A stretch of DNA of 64,000 nucleotides from Massilia horti. Lineage in GTDB: Bacteria > Pseudomonadota > Gammaproteobacteria > Burkholderiales > Burkholderiaceae_D. The DNA is taken from NCBI RefSeq assembly GCF_004614195.1, contig NZ_SPUM01000123.1, forward strand, positions 1 through 64,000, written 5' to 3'. The first letter of the stretch is position 1; each line of letters starts with the position of its first letter. The notes under the pieces are model-generated. The model saw only the letters and a list, made by a program, of their open reading frames with translations. It did not search any database and was not told the DNA's origin. A program made the position numbers and the translations under genes. Positions 45,904 through 56,490 of this stretch are shown here, piece by piece.

Positions 45904-47415
45904 ATGACCAAAAAAATTCTTATCCTGTCGGTATTTGTTGTCGCGTCCTGTGGACTGGCCTACGAACTGATCGCCGGCGCCCTGTCGAGCTACCTGCTGG
46001 GCGACTCGATCCTGCAGTTCTCGACCATTATCGGCTGCTACCTGTTCGCCATGGGCGTGGGCGCACATTTCTCGAAGTACGTCAACGACGAGGACGTTCT
46101 GGCGCGCTTCATCGACATCGAACTGGCGGTGGGCCTGATCGGCGGCGTCTCGGCGGCGCTGCTGTTCATGACCTTCTCGTGGATGACGGCGCCGTTTCGC
46201 ACGCTGCTGTATGTACTGGTGTTCATGGTCGGCGCGCTGGTCGGCATGGAGGTGCCGTTGGTGATGCGGGCGCTGAACGCGCGCCGCACCGAATTCAATG
46301 AGTTGGTCAGCCGCGTGCTGACCTTCGACTACCTCGGCGCGCTGGCCGTGTCGCTGCTGTTCCCGCTGGTGCTGGCGCCATACCTTGGCCTGGTGCGCAC
46401 CGGCTTTTTGTTCGGGATGCTCAACGTCGGCGTCGCTTTCTGGACCCTGTACGCATTCCGCGCCGAACTGGCCGATGTGGGGGGCAGGGCGCTGCGCGCT
46501 TCGGCGGTGATGTTTGCGCTGGTGCTCGGCTTTGCCTTGTCGGACCGGATGGTGGAGTGGGGCGAGCATGGCCTGTTCGGCGACGAGGTGATCTTCTCGA
46601 CCAGCACGCCGTACCAGCGTCTGGTGGTCACGCGCTGGAAGGATGACCTGCGCCTTTACATCAACGGCAACCTGCAGTTCTCCTCGCGCGACGAATACCG
46701 CTACCACGAGGCGCTGGTGCACCCCGCGCTGGCGGCGCTGCCGTGGGCTAAGCGCGTGCTGGTGCTGGGCGGCGGCGACGGCCTGGCGCTGCGCGAGATT
46801 CTGCGCTACCCGAACATCGAACAGGTCACGCTGGTGGACCTTGATCCGGCGATGACCAAAGCCTTTGCATCCCGAGCGGAACTGGTCAAGCTCAATCACG
46901 GCTCGTTCCACGATCCGCGCGTCAAGGTCATCAACGCCGACGCCGCGATCTGGCTGCAGCAGGCTGACGGCATGTTCGATGCAGCGATCGTCGACTTCCC
47001 CGATCCATCCAGCTTCGCGCTCGGCAAACTGTATTCGGTGCCGTTCTACGGGATGCTCAAGAAGCACGTCGCGGCCAACGGGCTGATCGTGGTGCAGTCG
47101 ACGTCGCCGTTCTTTGCGCCGCACGCCTTCTGGACCATCGATGCCACCCTGCGCGACGTCGGCTTGTCCACCTGGCCGTACCATGCCTATGTGCCGTCGT
47201 TCGGCGAGTGGGGCTTCATCCTGGCGTCGCCGCAGGGGCGCTACACGCCCCCAATCAGCTATGCGCTGCCGATGCGCTACCTGAATGCCGAGACCACGCG
47301 CGAGATGTTCAGCTTCCCGCCCGACATGCAGCGCAAGGCGATGGCGCCGAACCGTCTGAACACGCAGTCGCTGGTGCGCGAGTTCGAGCAGGACTGGCGC
47401 CAGGTGATCCGCTGA
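45904..47415 (+). CDS. Membrane-anchored spermidine synthase-like protein
   Basis: The 503-aa protein has about seven N-terminal TM helices (ILILSVFVVASCGLAYELIAG...) and a C-terminal spermidine synthase-type domain: STPYQRLVVTRW, LYINGNLQFSSRDEYRYHEAL, VLVLGGGDGLALREIL and DAAIVDFPDPSSF. It is predicted to transfer an aminopropyl group from decarboxylated SAM, the product of SpeD. ATG 45904 is preferred to the TTG at 45901. It is divergent from the DUF350 operon by 63 bp, so one shared control region serves both halves. Confidence 0.92.
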   Translation: MTKKILILSVFVVASCGLAYELIAGALSSYLLGDSILQFSTIIGCYLFAMGVGAHFSKYVNDEDVLARFIDIELAVGLIGGVSAALLFMTFSWMTAPFRTLLYVLVFMVGALVGMEVPLVMRALNARRTEFNELVSRVLTFDYLGALAVSLLFPLVLAPYLGLVRTGFLFGMLNVGVAFWTLYAFRAELADVGGRALRASAVMFALVLGFALSDRMVEWGEHGLFGDEVIFSTSTPYQRLVVTRWKDDLRLYINGNLQFSSRDEYRYHEALVHPALAALPWAKRVLVLGGGDGLALREILRYPNIEQVTLVDLDPAMTKAFASRAELVKLNHGSFHDPRVKVINADAAIWLQQADGMFDAAIVDFPDPSSFALGKLYSVPFYGMLKKHVAANGLIVVQSTSPFFAPHAFWTIDATLRDVGLSTWPYHAYVPSFGEWGFILASPQGRYTPPISYALPMRYLNAETTREMFSFPPDMQRKAMAPNRLNTQSLVREFEQDWRQVIR

Positions 47416-49025
47416 TGGATCGCCGCTCGTTCATCGCGTGGGGCGGGGCGGCGGGCTTGTCGGCCGTCGGCAGCGCCGCCGGTTTCGCGCGCTGGCAGGA
47501 GATTCCCGCGACGGTGCAGTATCCGGGCCGGGACGAAGGGCACTACCTGCGCGACCGCCGCGCCTTGCCAAAGCCGTCGCACGTGGTCGAGACCGACGTG
47601 CTGATCCTTGGCTCCGGCGTCGGCGGCCTGTCCGCAGCGTGGAAGTTGAACCGCGAAGGGCACCGGGACTTCTTGATGATCGACGGGCCGCAGCCGTACG
47701 GGAACGCGGCCGGCGCGCGCTTTGGCGATCTGGCCTGCCCGACCGGCGCGCACTACCTGCCGCTGCCGTCGCCGGAATCGACCCACGTGCGCCAGATCCT
47801 GGCCGACCTGGGCATCATCGAGCGCGATTCGTTCGGCGAGAAGCCATATTACGATGAGCGCTGCATCCTGCACGGACCGGAAGAGCGCCTGCTTTTCAAC
47901 GGCAAATGGCAGGACGGTTTTTTGCCGACCGAGGGCGTGCCGGCGCACGAGCTGCTTGAACACAAGCGCTTTTTCGCGCAGGTGGAAGAGCTGCGACGCA
48001 CGCACGGGGCGGACGGGCGGCGGGTATTCGTGTTCCCGACCGTGCATTCGTCGCTCGATCCAGAGTGGCAGGCGCTCGACCGCATTACGCTCAAAGACTG
48101 GCTGGAGCGCGAAGGCTACCGCTCGCCGACCCTGCACTGGTACCTGAACTACTGCTGCCGCGACGACTACGGCACGCGCTACGACAAGGTTTCGGCGTGG
48201 GCCGGATTGCACTACTACTGCAGCCGCTGGGGGCAGGCCGCCAATGCCGGCAACGGCGCATGGCTGACATGGCCCGGCGGACTGGCGCCGCTGGCCGAGG
48301 CGATGGCTACGCATTCCGGCGTTAAGCGTATGGCGGGGACGGCGGTATCGCTTCGGCGTACGCAGGCCGGTATCGAGGCGCTGTGTTTTACGCTCGAAGG
48401 CGGCGTACCGCAAACCTTTGTGGCGCGGGCGCGCAAGGCGATCTGCGCCATACCAGTGTACGTGGCGGCGCGTGTGGTCGAGGATATCGGCGCATACGGC
48501 TTCGACCCCAAGCGGCACATACCGGCCTACGCGCCGTGGATGGTGGCGAACTTCCTGATGAAGGACTTCCCGCGCGAACGGGAAGGCGCGCCGCTTTCGT
48601 GGGACAACGTGGCCTACCAGGAGCCGGGGCTGGGCTACGTGGTCTCCACGCACCAGGACATCAGCGTGCGGCCGCCCGAAAAGACAGTGTTCACGGCCTA
48701 CGTGGCGCTTTCGGACCGCACGCCTGAAGAGGCGCGCAAGTGGCTGATGAAAGCGGGCGCCGACGAGCTGGTCGAACTGGCGAGCGTGGACCTGAAAACT
48801 GCGTACGGCTGGCGCTTCGCGCCCTGCGTGGAGCGCGTGGACATTACGCTGCGCGGGCACGCGATGGCGGCGCCATTGCCGGGGTTTCGCAGTAACGAAG
48901 GATTGAAGGCATTGCGCGAAGCCGATGGGCCGATCCTGTTCGCGCATGCGGACCTGTCGGGGTTTTCGGTGTTTGAAGAGGCGGCGTGGTGGGGAATTCG
49001 TGCTGCCGAGCGGGCGATGGCTTAG
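47415..49025 (+). CDS. FAD-dependent oxidoreductase with Tat-like leader
   Basis: The 536-aa protein starts MDRRSFIAWGGAAGLSAVG, a twin-arginine-like leader, and has the Rossmann FAD site DVLILGSGVGGLSAAWKLN. Its C-terminal FAD motif reads GPILFAHADLSGFSVFEEAAWWG. It resembles flavin amine oxidases, consistent with a polyamine substrate made by the neighbouring enzyme, but that is inference. The ATG overlaps the stop of the synthase gene (TGATG), so the two are coupled. Export to the periplasm is predicted. Confidence 0.88.
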   Translation: MDRRSFIAWGGAAGLSAVGSAAGFARWQEIPATVQYPGRDEGHYLRDRRALPKPSHVVETDVLILGSGVGGLSAAWKLNREGHRDFLMIDGPQPYGNAAGARFGDLACPTGAHYLPLPSPESTHVRQILADLGIIERDSFGEKPYYDERCILHGPEERLLFNGKWQDGFLPTEGVPAHELLEHKRFFAQVEELRRTHGADGRRVFVFPTVHSSLDPEWQALDRITLKDWLEREGYRSPTLHWYLNYCCRDDYGTRYDKVSAWAGLHYYCSRWGQAANAGNGAWLTWPGGLAPLAEAMATHSGVKRMAGTAVSLRRTQAGIEALCFTLEGGVPQTFVARARKAICAIPVYVAARVVEDIGAYGFDPKRHIPAYAPWMVANFLMKDFPREREGAPLSWDNVAYQEPGLGYVVSTHQDISVRPPEKTVFTAYVALSDRTPEEARKWLMKAGADELVELASVDLKTAYGWRFAPCVERVDITLRGHAMAAPLPGFRSNEGLKALREADGPILFAHADLSGFSVFEEAAWWGIRAAERAMA

Positions 49026-49285
49026 AACGAGTAACTAAAGTCCTGATTGACGTGAAAATAACATTCGTCGTAACCGAACCTTGACAGACGGCCGCAACCG
49101 GCCAGGAACGACGTTTGCCCAGTCTTCCCCGGCCTGACGCTACTCCTGCGAGGATCGTTGAATATATCTGGAACTGCAAGATTTGGAGAGTAATCGCACA
49201 CGTAGAACCGCGTAGAATCGATAGCGAATTGGAAATTAATCGTTAGCAAAATCGTGTTCGAATTAATCGTGACTACGGAGCCATA

Positions 49286-50512
49286 ATGAGACATGTGCTG
49301 AATGCGTTGCTTCTATCTTTAACGTTTAGTGCATTCGCGCACGGCGCAGAGAATGAGCGCTGGAATGCCTCCTGGGCCGCCGTGCCCGATTCCCCAGGCC
49401 CGGCGCTGAAAGCCCAAACGATCCGACAAGTGGTCCGGAACACCATCGCCGGGTCGAAAATCCGCATTCGACTGTCCAACCTGTACGGCACCGCTCCTGT
49501 CAGCATTGGTCCTGTGCATCTGGGCGTGGACGCTGGCGGCGGGCAAGTACAATCGGGCACCGATCATACGCTGACGTTCGCTGGCGGGCCGAAAGTGACG
49601 ATCGCTGCCGGCGAGAGCGTGCTGAGCGATCCCGTCGACATGGAGGTGCCAGCTTTACGCAACCTCGTGATTAGTATGTACCTGCCCACCCAAGTGACCG
49701 TGTCGACCATTCACGGCGCCGGGATGCAGACCGCGTTCATGACGACTGACGATCTTGGTGCTGCGCAGAGTTTTTTCGCGGAGCAGACCGACGACAGCCG
49801 CTACTTCTTGACCGACGTTGAGGTCGTTCCTTCCGGCGAAGCACGTACCTTTGTCGTGCTGGGGGATTCGATTGCCGATGGAATCGGATCCGGGATCGAC
49901 CACAACGCTCGCTGGACCGATGCACTGGCGCAGCGCATGCAGGGGAACCCCAGCCTCGCACAGATCGCGATCCTGAACGCGGGCATTGCCGGCAATCGTC
50001 TGCTGAACGATGCGTCCAAACCCTTCGTCGGCCCAAGCGCGCTGTCGCGTTTCCAGCGGGACGCGCTGGACAAGCCAGGGGTACATTGGATCCTAATGCA
50101 TCAAGGAATCAACGACATTGCAGCCTCGCACATGCTGCCCAGCGCGAAGGAACAGGTGTCGGTTGAACAGATTATCGAGGGGATGAAGACGCTGGCTGCG
50201 CGCGCGCGGGAAAGCGGGGTGAGGATCTGGGCGGGTACCTTATTGCCCTTCGAAGGTACCAAACGCTTCTACTCCGAAGCGGCCGAGGCCAAACGCCAGG
50301 CGGTCAATACGTGGATTCGCAACTCTGGCGCATTTGATGTGGTTGTCGACTTCGACCTGGCCCTACGGGATCCGGCCCATCCGGGCCGGCTTCGCCCAGA
50401 CTTGGACAGCGGCGATCATCTTCATCCTAACGAAGCCGGCTACAGATTGATGGCAGAGACGATCGATCTGCACATGCTCGGAGTGGAACTGCGGCCGAAT
50501 AATCCGGGTTGA
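49286..50512 (+). CDS. Secreted SGNH/GDSL-family esterase
   Basis: The 408-aa protein has a signal peptide (NALLLSLTFSAFAHGAE), an N-terminal beta-rich domain and an SGNH hydrolase domain: FVVLGDSIADGIGSG (block I), LNAGIAGNRLL (block II), HQGINDIAAS (block III) and DSGDHLHPNEAGY (block V with Asp and His). All catalytic residues are present. It is likely a periplasmic or extracellular carbohydrate or lipid esterase. The preceding 260 bp (49026-49285) are A/T-richer and carry no gene that I would support. Confidence 0.93.
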   Translation: MRHVLNALLLSLTFSAFAHGAENERWNASWAAVPDSPGPALKAQTIRQVVRNTIAGSKIRIRLSNLYGTAPVSIGPVHLGVDAGGGQVQSGTDHTLTFAGGPKVTIAAGESVLSDPVDMEVPALRNLVISMYLPTQVTVSTIHGAGMQTAFMTTDDLGAAQSFFAEQTDDSRYFLTDVEVVPSGEARTFVVLGDSIADGIGSGIDHNARWTDALAQRMQGNPSLAQIAILNAGIAGNRLLNDASKPFVGPSALSRFQRDALDKPGVHWILMHQGINDIAASHMLPSAKEQVSVEQIIEGMKTLAARARESGVRIWAGTLLPFEGTKRFYSEAAEAKRQAVNTWIRNSGAFDVVVDFDLALRDPAHPGRLRPDLDSGDHLHPNEAGYRLMAETIDLHMLGVELRPNNPG

Positions 50513-50534
50513 ACGGCTGCTGGGCGCTGATGAT

Positions 50535-52292
50535 TTACTTTGGCGGCGTCGCTTCACCCGTCAGTGTCGCCACGAACAGTTCCCGTTCATTTTCAACGAT
50601 GCGGTCGACCGTGCGCTCGTCCAGCCCCAGGGCGTCAAGCACGAACGCCGATAACTGCAAGCTCGCTTCCAGCGTCTCCGGCACCACCACGCTCGCGCCG
50701 GCCTGTTTGAGCGCACGCGCATGCTTTTCGTCGCGCGAGCGCACGAACACCGGCACGTGCGGGAACTCGCGCCGGATGCCGCGCACCGCTTGCAGGGCCG
50801 ATGCCGGATGGTCCATCGTCAGCACGATCGCCCGGGCGTTACCCGCGTGCACGCGGCGCAGCAGCTCCGAGCGGGAAGCATTGCCGAAGTAGACCGGCAG
50901 CCCTTGTTTGTGCAGCTTGGACACCTGCTTGGCATTGATCTCGAACGCGACGTACTCGATCCCCTGTTCGGTCAGCAGCTTGGCCAGATGCTGGCCGACG
51001 CGCCCAAAGCCGGCGATGACGATCCGCCCGGATGCCGGTTCGAGCTGTGCGTCATCCAGGCTCGTCACATGTTCGTGTTCGGCCTTCTCCGACTTTTCCC
51101 CAAGCGAGCGTCCGACACGCGCGAGCAGGGGAGTGATGAACAGCGACAGGCCGACCGCCAGCATCACGCGCGCGCCCAGTCCAGGATCGAGGAGTTTTTG
51201 CGAGACCGCGTAGCCGACCACGATGAACGCGAATTCGCCGCCCTGGCCGAGCAGCAGGCCGCCTTCGAGCGCGCGGCCCCAGGGCAGCCGGCCGGCGCGA
51301 AACAGCAGCGCCACGACCAGTGCCTTGAGCAGCACCAGTCCAATCACCGCTTCGCACAGCCACAGCGGCGCCTGCATGATCTGGCGTGCGTCCATGCCCA
51401 TCCCGACCGTCATGAAGAACAGGCCCATCAGCAGCCCTTTGAACGGCTCGACCATCAGTTCGACTTCGTGCTTGAACTCGGTCTCCGCGATCAGGAGGCC
51501 CGCGATCAGCGCGCCAAGCGCCATCGACAGCCCGGCCGCCGCCGACAGGCTGGCGATGCCGAAGGTCGAGAGCAGGATCAGCGCCATGAACACGTCCGGC
51601 TGGCGCTGGCGCGCAAAGGCGCGAAACAGCGGGTGGATCACGCGCCCGCCAACGAGGTAGATGAGCGCGATCGCGGCGCCGGCCTTGAGCATGGTGAAGA
51701 GGGCCAGCATCGCTACGTTTTCATGCCCGCCGCCGCCCAGCGCGCCGATCAGGATCAGGATCGGCACCACGGCCAGGTCCTGCAGCATCAGCACCGCGAA
51801 CGCGGCCTGGCCGAGCGGGCTGCCGGTTGTGTGCTGTTCGCTCATCAGCTGCATGACCACGGCGGTGGACGAGAGCGACAGCACCAGGCCGAGGATCACC
51901 GCGGCTTCCGGCGGTTCACCGAGCAGGTAGACCGCCCCGCCGATCAGCAGGGCGCTGGCCAGCACCTGGAGGCTGCCGGCGCCAAAGACCCAGCGCCGCA
52001 TCGCCCACAGGCGCGCGGCGGACAGTTCGAGTCCGATCATGAACATCAGGAACAGCACGCCCAGTTCGGCCAGCATCGACACGCCGCCACCGCTGGGGAA
52101 GGTCAGGAAGCCGAGCAGCGGGTAGTGCGGCGCCAGCAGCACCAGACCGTACGGGCCGACCAGCGCGCCGACCGCGAGAAAGCCGAGCACCTGGTTGATG
52201 CGCAGACGCTGCAGCGTGGGAATGAGGATGCCGGCGAGGGTGAGAAATAAAAGAATTTCTCGAATGAAGGGGAATGCGTGTTGCTCTTGCAC
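50535..52292 (-). CDS. Kef-type CPA2 cation/proton antiporter with RCK domain
   Basis: The 585-aa protein has about 12 TM helices of the CPA2 family (LGVLFLMFMIGLELS, LSLSSTAVVMQLM, AVLMLQDLAVVPILIL) and a C-terminal TrkA-N/RCK domain with the nucleotide-binding RIVIAGFGRVGQHLAKLL and FGNASRSELLRRV. It should exchange K+ or Na+ for H+ under nucleotide control. KefB and KefC are the best-known members; no glutathione-regulated ancillary gene (KefF/G) is adjacent, so the exact member is not named. It is divergent from the next gene. Confidence 0.92.
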   Translation of the reverse strand: MQEQHAFPFIREILLFLTLAGILIPTLQRLRINQVLGFLAVGALVGPYGLVLLAPHYPLLGFLTFPSGGGVSMLAELGVLFLMFMIGLELSAARLWAMRRWVFGAGSLQVLASALLIGGAVYLLGEPPEAAVILGLVLSLSSTAVVMQLMSEQHTTGSPLGQAAFAVLMLQDLAVVPILILIGALGGGGHENVAMLALFTMLKAGAAIALIYLVGGRVIHPLFRAFARQRQPDVFMALILLSTFGIASLSAAAGLSMALGALIAGLLIAETEFKHEVELMVEPFKGLLMGLFFMTVGMGMDARQIMQAPLWLCEAVIGLVLLKALVVALLFRAGRLPWGRALEGGLLLGQGGEFAFIVVGYAVSQKLLDPGLGARVMLAVGLSLFITPLLARVGRSLGEKSEKAEHEHVTSLDDAQLEPASGRIVIAGFGRVGQHLAKLLTEQGIEYVAFEINAKQVSKLHKQGLPVYFGNASRSELLRRVHAGNARAIVLTMDHPASALQAVRGIRREFPHVPVFVRSRDEKHARALKQAGASVVVPETLEASLQLSAFVLDALGLDERTVDRIVENERELFVATLTGEATPPK

Positions 52293-52416
52293 TGTGTCGG
52301 GCCCTTGTGATTGTTTGACAAGCGGTCCATTTTATAACGTTGCTTACCAAACTCCGCGTTTTTGCGCAGGGCGCTACACTGTTCCTTCGATGTATCCGAA
52401 TCTACAGGAGGAGTCT

Positions 52417-52857
52417 ATGCAAACGACATGGGTATTGGCCGCGGACGGCTACCGCGCGCGCATTTTCGAATGGTCGGCGGATCAGCATCTGCACGAGGTC
52501 GAGGACATGGTCAACCCCAAGGGCCGGATGAAGAACGAGGACATCAATGCCGAGCCGCAGGACCGCTTTTACGGCAAGGGCGCGCAGGCCCCGAGCGACA
52601 CCTACGAACCGGACGTGACGCCGGTTAAGAAAGAGGTGGAACGGTTCTCCGAGACGGTTGCGCGCGAGCTCGACAAGGCGCGCAACGAACATCGCTTTGA
52701 CAAGCTGTGCGTGATTGCCGCGCCCGAGATGCTGGGCCTGCTGCGTGAAAACATGACGAAGGAAGTGCAGCAGATGGTCGAAGAGGAAATTCCGAAGGAT
52801 ATTTCCTGGTTCGAGGGCCATCAGGTGGAGGAGTACCTGCGCCAGCGGCCGCATTAG
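52417..52857 (+). CDS. Host-attachment protein family member (PF10116-like)
   Basis: The 146-aa product begins MQTTWVLAADGYRARIFEW and ends with FDKLCVIAAPEMLGLLRENM and PKDISWFEGHQVEEYL, the pattern of the family named 'protein required for attachment to host cells'. The fold resembles the eRF1 domain 1/baeRF type. The ATG at 52417 has a strong AGGAGG Shine-Dalgarno; upstream reading is shadow. The family name comes from Agrobacterium, and a role in attachment here is not shown. Confidence 0.88.
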   Translation: MQTTWVLAADGYRARIFEWSADQHLHEVEDMVNPKGRMKNEDINAEPQDRFYGKGAQAPSDTYEPDVTPVKKEVERFSETVARELDKARNEHRFDKLCVIAAPEMLGLLRENMTKEVQQMVEEEIPKDISWFEGHQVEEYLRQRPH

Positions 52858-52881
52858 GCCTGCGGCCACCGGGCAGCATCA

Positions 52882-55149
52882 TCATCCTGCGCGCCGGTGG
52901 CCCACCGTTGCGTTGACCAGTTCCTCGTACTCGGCGTCCTTGACGCCACGCGCCTGGGAATACCGGTCCAGTGCGCTGTCCAGCCCAGGGAGCAGCAGCG
53001 CGCGTTCGCTGCCCATGGCGCTGTAGCCCGGCCGCGGCGCGCGGTATTGGCAGGCGCTGCTCGGCTGGGCCTGTAACCGGCTGGCATCGATGCCGGCCCG
53101 TTCGGCGGCCCGCAAGGCCAGTTCCGCCCAGGTGACCGGATGCCCGTTCGAGAGGTGCCACACGCCGCTTTCGCCATCGACCGCCAGGTCCAGGCACGCG
53201 TTCACCAGGTCGGGAACGTAGGTGGGCGAGACGGTCATGTCGCTGGCGGCAACGAAAGGTGTGCCACGTTCCAGCGCGCACAAGGCCTGCGTCACGAAGT
53301 TGTGGCTGTCCCACGGCCCGAAGAAGGCGCTGCTGCGCACGACCAGAGCGTTCGGGTGCCGGTCGAGCACGCTTGCCTCCGCTTCGGCCTTGCTCCTGCC
53401 ATAGACGTTGAGCGGGGAGACCCGGTCCGATTCGACGTAGGGCGCGTCGCGCTTGCCGTCGAACACCAAATCGCTTGAAAACGTGGTCAGGTGCACGCCG
53501 TGGCGTGCGCACGCGGCAGCCAGGATCGCCGGGCCGAGCGTGTTTTCGCGGAAGCACAGGTCCGGTTCGCGCTCCGCGTCGTCGACGCGCACGTAACCGG
53601 ATGCATTGATGACTGCCCATGGCTGGTACTGTTCCAGCGCCCGTTCCACGGCGTTGGCGTCGGCAATGTCCATGTCCTGCCGGGACAGCAGGCGGCAGGC
53701 TAGGTTGCGCTCCTTGCAAATGCGTGCAAATGCGCGGCCCAGGGTGCCGGTGGCGCCAATGACCAGGATTGGCGCGGCCGGGGCGCGGACCAGGTGGTGC
53801 GGGTCTGCGGGAATCGAGGTCAGCGCGGCGGGCGTTGCCACGGGCGGGCACAAGAAGCGTCCCGGGCGGCGCCACCAGCCCTGGCCGTGCAGGGCCGGGT
53901 GTGACAACGCGCTCCCTGCCGACAGCTCGCGCATCATCTTGGCAAGCGCGGTGGGGCGCGGTGCGGGCGATCGCACATCGAACGGCCCCGGTTCGTAATA
54001 GCCGTGGCACTGGGTGACCAGGCAGTTCCAGTCGAACGAGCCGAGCAGCGACCATACCGTGACCGCGCGCACGTCCGCCCCGTTGTCGCGCGCCCGCCGG
54101 GCCGCTTCCCAGATTTCGCGCAGCCAGCGCAACTGGTCTTCGCGGGTGGCGTCGATGTGCGCTTCGGTGACGGCCAGCGGCAGGCGATAGCGGTCCCATG
54201 CCTCCTGCAGCAGCGGCCCGATGCCCGGCGTCGGCGTGGCCAGCGCGCGCGAGGCTTCGATGTCCGCGCATGGCCGGTCGCCGGCGGTGCCGCGGCGGTT
54301 GGCTGGATAGCGTTGCGGGCGGTGGTCGAGCCAGCGTTCGCTCGTGACGTAGTAGTTGGCGCCGATGATGTCCGGCGGGCAGGGGTTGTCGCGGAACCAG
54401 AGAAATTCGGCTGCGTCGATGCCGGTGCCGGTGAGGTAGTCCCACAACGTATGTTCAGGATCGACCTTGCCGCACAGCAGATCCCACGCCAGCCAGCGCC
54501 GCTCATTGTAAAAATCGGCTACGTGCGCCAGTTCGGGCGTGCTGTAGGTCTTGCCGAGGTCGTCGGTCTGCACCAGCTTGGCGTTCGGGTTGGTTTGGCG
54601 AATCGCGCGCATCGACAGCACGACCGCGCGGCACTGGTTGAGCAGGGTCTGCACAAACGTGCGGTCGTCATGCCCGTGCGGATACCACACGCCATACAAG
54701 CCGGAAAAGCGGGCTGTGGTGCAGGGTTCGTTGACGGGCGTGTAATACTCGAGCCAGGGGTAGCGCGCGGCGACGGCAGCCGCGTAGGCGGCCAGTTGCG
54801 TCGCGAAGTCCGGGTCGATCAGGCTGGTGTGACGCGGGCCGCTGCCGTGGTGGACCAGTCCCGCGATCGGCGTTACGCCAGCGTCGCGAAGGGCCGTGAG
54901 GCGCGCATCGGCCCAGCTCCAGTCGGCGCTGGCCAGCCCGTCCGGCGCGGTGCGTTCCCACAGGATAGGGTAGCGGATCGCGCGGATGCCGAGCGAGGCG
55001 AAGCGGGCGATATCGTCAAGGCGCGTGGCGTGCCCGTTCCTGTCGAGTTGGGAAAAATAGGTGTCGCGCACCCGGTTGACGGTGCATTCGAGGCCGCCCC
55101 ACAGTTCGAGCGGGTGCGGCGGGGGATTCTTGCTTGGTTGTGACTGCAT
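52882..55149 (-). CDS. GH1-like glycosidase fused to an RmlD-type sugar-nucleotide reductase
   Basis: The 755-aa protein has two parts. Residues 1 to about 430 are a family 1 glycoside hydrolase-like barrel with TPVNEPCTTA (acid/base Glu) and LAVTEAHIDATRE (nucleophile Glu, though TEAH replaces TENG). Residues about 460-755 are a dTDP-4-dehydrorhamnose reductase-like Rossmann domain with ILVIGATGTLGRAFARI and the YGRSKAEAE catalytic Tyr/Lys. The ATG at 55149 is preferred to a TTG at 55182. It is probably involved in glycan modification; the substrate is unknown. Confidence 0.9.
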   Translation of the reverse strand: MQSQPSKNPPPHPLELWGGLECTVNRVRDTYFSQLDRNGHATRLDDIARFASLGIRAIRYPILWERTAPDGLASADWSWADARLTALRDAGVTPIAGLVHHGSGPRHTSLIDPDFATQLAAYAAAVAARYPWLEYYTPVNEPCTTARFSGLYGVWYPHGHDDRTFVQTLLNQCRAVVLSMRAIRQTNPNAKLVQTDDLGKTYSTPELAHVADFYNERRWLAWDLLCGKVDPEHTLWDYLTGTGIDAAEFLWFRDNPCPPDIIGANYYVTSERWLDHRPQRYPANRRGTAGDRPCADIEASRALATPTPGIGPLLQEAWDRYRLPLAVTEAHIDATREDQLRWLREIWEAARRARDNGADVRAVTVWSLLGSFDWNCLVTQCHGYYEPGPFDVRSPAPRPTALAKMMRELSAGSALSHPALHGQGWWRRPGRFLCPPVATPAALTSIPADPHHLVRAPAAPILVIGATGTLGRAFARICKERNLACRLLSRQDMDIADANAVERALEQYQPWAVINASGYVRVDDAEREPDLCFRENTLGPAILAAACARHGVHLTTFSSDLVFDGKRDAPYVESDRVSPLNVYGRSKAEAEASVLDRHPNALVVRSSAFFGPWDSHNFVTQALCALERGTPFVAASDMTVSPTYVPDLVNACLDLAVDGESGVWHLSNGHPVTWAELALRAAERAGIDASRLQAQPSSACQYRAPRPGYSAMGSERALLLPGLDSALDRYSQARGVKDAEYEELVNATVGHRRAG

Positions 55150-55366
55150 AAGACCTGCCGTTTCCTGATTTCTTGACGCCAAAACATTTCCTTAGAGCGA
55201 GCTCGACCGGCGAAAGTTCGCGCTGAACCGGGCCCCAAAGGCGGTTGACAGCGCCGCGCCAACCTGTAACCATGCGATCCATGAATTTTTTGAACCCGCA
55301 TCCTCTCCTTTTCCCATGGTGGCGCCGCTGACTGCGGCGCTACTGGACAGGATGTGACATTCAGCG

Positions 55367-55401
55367 AACGCCGCCTCGATTCGGGTGGCGTTTTGTCTTT
55401 T
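55367..55401 (+). terminator. Terminator-like hairpin in the trpS copy 1 leader
   Basis: AACGCCGCC (55367-55375) pairs with GGTGGCGTT (55384-55392) in a 9-bp stem with an 8-nt loop, followed by TTGTCTTTT. No rightward gene precedes it, so here it can only act in the trpS 5' leader, as an attenuator would. It ends 38 nt before the ATG. Confidence 0.75.
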
Positions 55402-55439
55402 CGCGCGCAGCAGGATCGAGGCATAGATAAGGAAACTCG

Positions 55440-56465
<1,026 letters not shown>

Positions 56466-56490
56466 CGCACTGGCGCGCGCAGGCGGCCCC

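Noticed and set aside
45841..47184. Long N-terminal extension of the DUF350 frame
   Set aside because: It is the antisense of the spermidine synthase gene; the DUF350 TM pattern and the Shine-Dalgarno place the start at 45840.
49022..49294. 90-codon minus-strand frame before the SGNH esterase gene
   Set aside because: It overlaps the end of the FAD oxidoreductase gene, has no Shine-Dalgarno and no recognisable content.
55317..55358. Short leader peptide frame (MVAPLTAALLDRM) before trpS copy 1 as a Trp-codon attenuator
   Set aside because: It contains no Trp codon, and most of it lies outside the duplicated unit, so it cannot be a shared regulatory peptide.
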